Of a DNA stretch of 64,000 nucleotides, positions 60,811 to 64,000 are shown one piece after another. Where the stretch lies: positions 1 through 64,000 of the forward strand of contig NZ_BLAD01000046.1 in the NCBI RefSeq assembly GCF_009687845.1, in the 5' to 3' direction. A program made the position numbers and the translations under genes. The stretch comes from Acrocarpospora corrugata (GTDB lineage Bacteria; Actinomycetota; Actinomycetes; Streptosporangiales; Streptosporangiaceae). The stretch's first letter is position 1. Every line of letters begins with the position of its first letter. The notes below the pieces were generated by a model that saw only the letters and a program-made list of their open reading frames with translations, made no database searches and was not told the DNA's origin.

Positions 60811-61595
60811 CCATCTCCGGATCCTCGCCGCTGATCCTGCTCGGCGCGCAGCGCTCGGGCACCACCGCCCTGGCCACGGTGCTCGACAGCGCGTACGCCG
60901 CCGCGGGCGGCCTGTTCACCGTCAACGGGAAGTTGCCCTACGTGCTGCACCGCTGGTGTTCCCAGGCGGACCTGCCGGCCCGGCATCTGCGCGTCGACGA
61001 GATGCTGCACGCGCTGCGCCGCAGGCCGCCGTACGGGCCGAGGGGCGAACGGTGGCTGGCGGCGGTGGAGCGCGAGCTCCGCGCGGCGGCGGCCGAAGTC
61101 GCCGCCGGGGCCGTCCTGGACGCGGTGGAGTTGCGGCGGGACCTCGTGCGGCGGGCCTACGCGGGAGCGACCCGGTTCGGCGACAAGTACAACGAGTACC
61201 TCCTGGAGCTCGACCAGCTCGCCGAGACCCTGCCGGACGCCCGCTGGGCGCTGCTGGTCCGCCACCCGGCGGCCGTGGCGGCCTCGGCGCTGCGCTGGCC
61301 GGGCGACCGCCCGTGGCGTCCGGAGACCCGGGCGGCCGCGCTGGACAAATGGGCCGCCTGGCACGAGCCCTGGCTGCGGCACGAACGCACCCGCGATCCC
61401 GGCCGCTGCATCGTGCTCGAATACGGGCGGTTGTGCGCGGGCCGGGACCTCGCGCGGCTCTCCGGGGCCGTGGACCTCGATCTGGCCCCTTTCGCGGGCC
61501 CGCTCACCGAACGGCCACCGCCGCCCGCGCCGGACGAACTGCCGCCCAGGATCGACCGGATCTGGCAGGCCCTGCTCGACCGCGCGACGCGATGA
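60807..61595 (+). CDS. Sulfotransferase-like P-loop protein
   Basis: The GTG at 60807 overlaps the previous stop. The 262-residue protein has a PAPS-type loop LILLGAQRSGTTALATVLD (near residues 9-27) and a second region RWALLVRHPAAVAASALRWP resembling the 3'-phosphate site. The rest matches Sulfotransfer_3-like proteins. It could sulfate a hydroxyl of the product. Its stop overlaps a tiny 11-codon frame, not the next large gene, the only break in the chain of overlaps. Confidence 0.8.
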   Translation: MTISGSSPLILLGAQRSGTTALATVLDSAYAAAGGLFTVNGKLPYVLHRWCSQADLPARHLRVDEMLHALRRRPPYGPRGERWLAAVERELRAAAAEVAAGAVLDAVELRRDLVRRAYAGATRFGDKYNEYLLELDQLAETLPDARWALLVRHPAAVAASALRWPGDRPWRPETRAAALDKWAAWHEPWLRHERTRDPGRCIVLEYGRLCAGRDLARLSGAVDLDLAPFAGPLTERPPPPAPDELPPRIDRIWQALLDRATR

Positions 61596-61627
61596 CCATC
61601 CCCACCCTGACGAAAGGCATTTCCTGA
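61592..61627 (+). CDS. 11-codon ORF filling the only gap in the overlap chain
   Basis: ATG at 61592 overlaps the sulfotransferase TGA (ATGA) and reads MTIPTLTKGIS, ending 1 base before the VOC gene start at 61629. It may simply carry ribosomes across the gap (reinitiation), be a remnant of the old VOC start, or be chance. GAAAGG inside it could serve as the VOC ribosome site. Confidence 0.35.
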   Translation: MTIPTLTKGIS

Positions 61628-61628
61628 A

Positions 61629-62051
61629 ATGAACGAGCGCCGCCAGGCCCTGCCGTACCAGACCACGGAGGCCGCCTCCACCTTCGGGCTCGGCCTTCAT
61701 CACGTGCAGCTCGCCCTGCCCCCGGGCGAGGAGGAGCTGTGCCGCCGCTTCTACGTGGACGTGCTCGGCATGACCGAGATCCAGAAGCCTCCCGTGCTCG
61801 CCGCCCGGGGCGGTCTGTGGGTACGCGCCGACCACCTGGAGATCCATCTGGGCGTCGAGGAGGACTTCCGGCCGGCCCGCAAGGCGCACCCCGGCATCCT
61901 CGTGGCCGACCTCGACGCCCTCGCCGAGCGGCTGGCCTCCCAGGGGGTCGAGGTCACCTGGGACAACAACTTCCCCGGTCACCGGCGGCTGTACGCAATC
62001 GACTGCCACGAGAACCGGCTGGAGTTCCTCTCCCCCGACGAGAACCCGTGA
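61629..62051 (+). CDS. VOC (glyoxalase/bleomycin resistance/dioxygenase) superfamily protein
   Basis: A 140-residue protein with two beta-alpha-beta-beta-beta units: GLGLHHVQLALPPGEEELCR with the first metal-type His, YVDVLGMTEIQKP, LEIHLGVEEDF with a central His and Glu, and LYAIDCHENRLEFL with the final Glu. Members are glyoxalases, epimerases, dioxygenases or drug-binding self-resistance proteins. In a biosynthetic operon beside an exporter, either product binding (resistance) or a metal-dependent isomerisation is possible. Confidence 0.85.
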   Translation: MNERRQALPYQTTEAASTFGLGLHHVQLALPPGEEELCRRFYVDVLGMTEIQKPPVLAARGGLWVRADHLEIHLGVEEDFRPARKAHPGILVADLDALAERLASQGVEVTWDNNFPGHRRLYAIDCHENRLEFLSPDENP

Positions 62052-63307
62052 GAACCTTCGCCCGCAACTGGATAGGACTGCCCGACGTCCCCGGCGCGCG
62101 CCGCTGGGTGTGGGTGGCGGTGATCGACGCGGTCGGCACGGGCATGCGGATCCCGGTCACCGTCATCTACCTGACCGTGGTCGTCCAGCTGCCCGCCACC
62201 CTGGTGGGCGTCGGCCTCGGGGTCGCGGCCCTGGCGGGAACCGTGTGCGCGCCCGCCGCGGGCGCGCTCATCGACAGGTTCGGCCCCAAACCCGTGGTCA
62301 TCGCCTGCTTCCTGGCCGCGGCGACCGGCTACTTCGGCTATCTCGCGATCGTGGACTGGGTCTCCTTCCTGGTGGTCGCGGTCATCGCCGAGATCGCCGA
62401 GCACAGCGCGCGCCCCGCCAAGCAGGCGCTGGTGGCAAGCATGGTCACCGCCGAGCAGCGGGTGCCGATGATGGCCTTCCAGCGGTCGGTGCGCAATATC
62501 GGGTTCGGCCTCGGCGGGCTGACCAGCGCGGCGCTGCTCACCCTGAACACCGACGCCGGCTACTACGCGGTCCTGGCCGGCGACGCGGTGTCCTTCCTCG
62601 TCGCCGCCGCGCTGGTCACCGGCATCCACGTCGCGCGCAAACCGGCTCCCCCGGCGAAGGACACCGGCGCGCCCGCCGGGTTCCGCGAGGTGCTCGCCGA
62701 CCGCAGGTACGTCGCGCTGGCCGTGCTCAACACCCTGGTCATGACGCACGTCACGGCGCTCAACGTGGGCGTGCCGCTCTGGGTCAGCCAGCACACCTCC
62801 GCCCCGCCCGGCCTGGTGGGAGTGCTGTTCGCGATGAACACGGCGCTGGTCGTGCTGCTCCAGGTCCGGCTGACCAAGGGCGTCTCCCGGGCCGGCCAGA
62901 CGCCCCCGGTGTACGTGCGGGCGGCGGCGGCCTTCGCGCTGGCCGCCGCCGGCTACTGGGCGGCGGCCCTGACCGGGAACACGCTGGCGCTCGTGGTGGT
63001 CCTCCTGGTGGTCGCCGTACTGGCCCACACCGCGGCCGAACTGTACGGCGCGGTCGGCGAGTGGACGGTCTCCGTCAACCTCGCCCCGGAACACCTGCGC
63101 GGGCGCTACCTCTCCCTGTTCTCCATCAGCTTCTCCGCGCACCAGGCGATCGGCCCGGTGCTCGTCATCCTCCTGATCACCCAGGCGCCAGATCTCGCCT
63201 GGTTCGTCCTGGCCGCAGTGCTGGGCGCGGGCTGCCTGGCGAGCGCCTGGCTGGCCCGGGGCGCGCAGGAGCCCGCCGAACCGAAGGAAGCGAACAGCAC
63301 GGCATGA
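62048..63307 (+). CDS. MFS transporter, likely exporter of the cluster product
   Basis: From GTG 62048 (overlapping the VOC stop) there are 419 residues with twelve predicted membrane segments. The conserved loop 2-3 motif reads GALIDRFGPKP, and the N-half contains EHSARPAKQALVASMV, as in MFS drug-efflux proteins of the EntS/MefA-like group. The position between a VOC protein and an NRPS gene makes export and self-protection its probable job. Confidence 0.88.
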   Translation: MRTFARNWIGLPDVPGARRWVWVAVIDAVGTGMRIPVTVIYLTVVVQLPATLVGVGLGVAALAGTVCAPAAGALIDRFGPKPVVIACFLAAATGYFGYLAIVDWVSFLVVAVIAEIAEHSARPAKQALVASMVTAEQRVPMMAFQRSVRNIGFGLGGLTSAALLTLNTDAGYYAVLAGDAVSFLVAAALVTGIHVARKPAPPAKDTGAPAGFREVLADRRYVALAVLNTLVMTHVTALNVGVPLWVSQHTSAPPGLVGVLFAMNTALVVLLQVRLTKGVSRAGQTPPVYVRAAAAFALAAAGYWAAALTGNTLALVVVLLVVAVLAHTAAELYGAVGEWTVSVNLAPEHLRGRYLSLFSISFSAHQAIGPVLVILLITQAPDLAWFVLAAVLGAGCLASAWLARGAQEPAEPKEANSTA

Positions 63308-64000
63308 CCACACTCGATCCCACCCATCCCGCCGCCACCGCCGACCTGCTCGGCGAGGCATGGCAGGCCGCCCTGGGCGCGGCCCCCTCCGGACCCGACG
63401 CGGACTTCTTCGCCGAGGGCGGCGACTCCCTGCTGGCCGTCCGGATGCTGAGCCGGCTGCGGCAGGCCCGCGTCACCGCGACCCCGGCCGACATCCTGCG
63501 CGGGCGCACGTACGGCGGCATTCTGGCCCGGCTCGAAGCCAACCGGGAGGAACCCGCAGTCCCGGCGGGGGAAGCGGGGCCCGGCGCGGTGCCGCTGCTG
63601 GCCGCGCAGCGCCGCTGGACCGCCAAGGGATTCACCGATCCCGACCACTTCTCGCTCGGCTGGATCTTCGAAGTGCCCGAGCGGACACCGCGCGGCCAGA
63701 CGGTGCACAGCGCCGCCGTGGAGGCCGCGGTGCTGGCCCTGGTGCGCAGGCACGAAGCCCTGCGCACCCGCTACCTGCTCGACGGCGAAGGCGGGCCACG
63801 CGCCGAGGTGCTCCCCGGCCCGCCGGACGGCCTGTTCCAGCGGGTGGACGTGCCCGACGACCAGGTGACCGGCGTGCTGCTGGACGGCTGGCGGGCGCAC
63901 CGGCTGGCCGAGGGACGCGTGCTGGCCGCCCGCTGGCTGCCCGCCCAGCGGCTGCTCCAGCTCGCCCTGCACCATCTGACGCTCGACGGCTTCTCCGTCG
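63304..64000 (+). CDS. NRPS protein: PCP followed by condensation domain, cut by the window end
   Basis: ATG 63304 overlaps the MFS stop, and the frame is open to the last base (232 codons visible). The carrier domain is at about 12-80, with S42 in DFFAEGGDSLLAVRM. The condensation domain starts near residue 97: C1-like LLAAQRRW, C2 RHEALRTRY (149-157) and the active-site motif HHLTLDG (223-229), with both His and the Asp-Gly present. The order PCP-C is unusual. It suggests that the carrier is loaded in trans, perhaps by the upstream A-PCP protein, and passes its group to an acceptor bound on the missing part. More synthetase domains are likely to the right. Confidence 0.9.
   Translation, partial: MTTLDPTHPAATADLLGEAWQAALGAAPSGPDADFFAEGGDSLLAVRMLSRLRQARVTATPADILRGRTYGGILARLEANREEPAVPAGEAGPGAVPLLAAQRRWTAKGFTDPDHFSLGWIFEVPERTPRGQTVHSAAVEAAVLALVRRHEALRTRYLLDGEGGPRAEVLPGPPDGLFQRVDVPDDQVTGVLLDGWRAHRLAEGRVLAARWLPAQRLLQLALHHLTLDGFSV

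Larger units (their letters stand above)
50993..64000 (+). other. Hybrid NRPS-PKS biosynthetic gene cluster (left part; continues past window)
   Basis: Twelve genes read in one direction, all but one junction overlapping by 4 bp: TE-like, TEII, A-PCP, KS-AT-ACP, ATP-grasp, Gfo/Idh, two TIM-barrel isomerases, sulfotransferase-like, VOC, MFS and PCP-C. Carrier proteins (3), one A, one KS/AT and one C are visible. No terminal TE domain, phosphopantetheinyl transferase or pathway regulator is in the window. The left boundary is probably the control region at 50820-50992, with the divergent BVMO as a possible member. Confidence 0.88.

Overview
The window is high-GC DNA with strong G/C third-position bias, frequent GTG and TTG starts, and many 4-bp ATGA/GTGA gene overlaps. 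It also carries marker families of filamentous actinomycetes: a fabG-fabI (mabA-inhA type) pair, a SigE-family sigma factor, an acVLRF1-type protein and a type III PKS phenolic-lipid operon. It fits a chromosomal stretch of a Streptosporangiales-like actinomycete (Actinomadura, Nonomuraea or a relative); the genus cannot be fixed from sequence alone. No rRNA, tRNA, CRISPR array, insertion sequence or phage was seen.

Layout. 0-6.4 kb: the tail of a membrane protein, a frameshifted conserved gene, fabG-fabI, a TldD/TldE protease pair, dodecin and a DUF3099 protein. About 6.45-6.56 kb: three strong hairpins whose loops each carry CCCCCGT, downstream of a promoter-like sequence; this is most likely a 6C-type small RNA. 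6.6-8.5 kb: a molybdenum-cofactor operon (moaA-mobA-DUF6457). 8.5-14 kb: a large LuxR-type ATPase regulator, divergent rtcB, and a SigE-family sigma factor with a membrane-anchored partner. 14-18 kb: a phenolic-lipid type operon (type III PKS, ICMT-like methyltransferase, FAD monooxygenase) with a divergent UbiA prenyltransferase and an ArsR regulator. 18-34 kb: two paralogous secreted proteins, long-chain acyl-CoA synthetase, TRIC channel, the MocR/YczE divergon, GH15 hydrolase, LD-carboxypeptidase, sulfotransferase, ABC exporter, enoyl-CoA hydratase, a small HTH protein and an ABC-F protein.

34.4-41.9 kb is a sugar/polyol-like catabolic operon under a GntR regulator (APC permease, aminotransferase, FGGY kinase, HAD phosphatase, DhaK-DhaL fusion, RpiB). 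It is damaged: the permease, kinase fusion and isomerase carry frameshifts, the DhaK part has lost roughly half of its length, and the kinase gene 3' end is duplicated. Several indels lie in short homopolymers, so sequencing error has to be separated from genuine decay.

42-50.9 kb: an acVLRF1-like ribosome-rescue protein, an alpha/beta hydrolase, a catalytically degenerate EAL-CBS protein, a Tat-exported beta-carbonic anhydrase, hisE-hisG, a large secreted beta-helix protein behind a 12-bp palindrome, and a Baeyer-Villiger-type monooxygenase.

50.99-64 kb (running off the right edge) is the most interesting part: a biosynthetic operon in which nearly every gene overlaps the next by 4 bp. It encodes a thioesterase-like protein without a recognisable triad, a type II thioesterase, a free-standing A-PCP protein, a KS-AT-ACP protein, an ATP-grasp ligase, a Gfo/Idh/MocA dehydrogenase, two different xylose-isomerase-like TIM-barrel proteins, a sulfotransferase-like protein, a VOC protein, an MFS exporter and a PCP-condensation protein cut by the window end. 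I infer a small hybrid peptide-polyketide joined to, or built from, an unusual polyol- or cyclitol-derived unit. I do not recognise the product.
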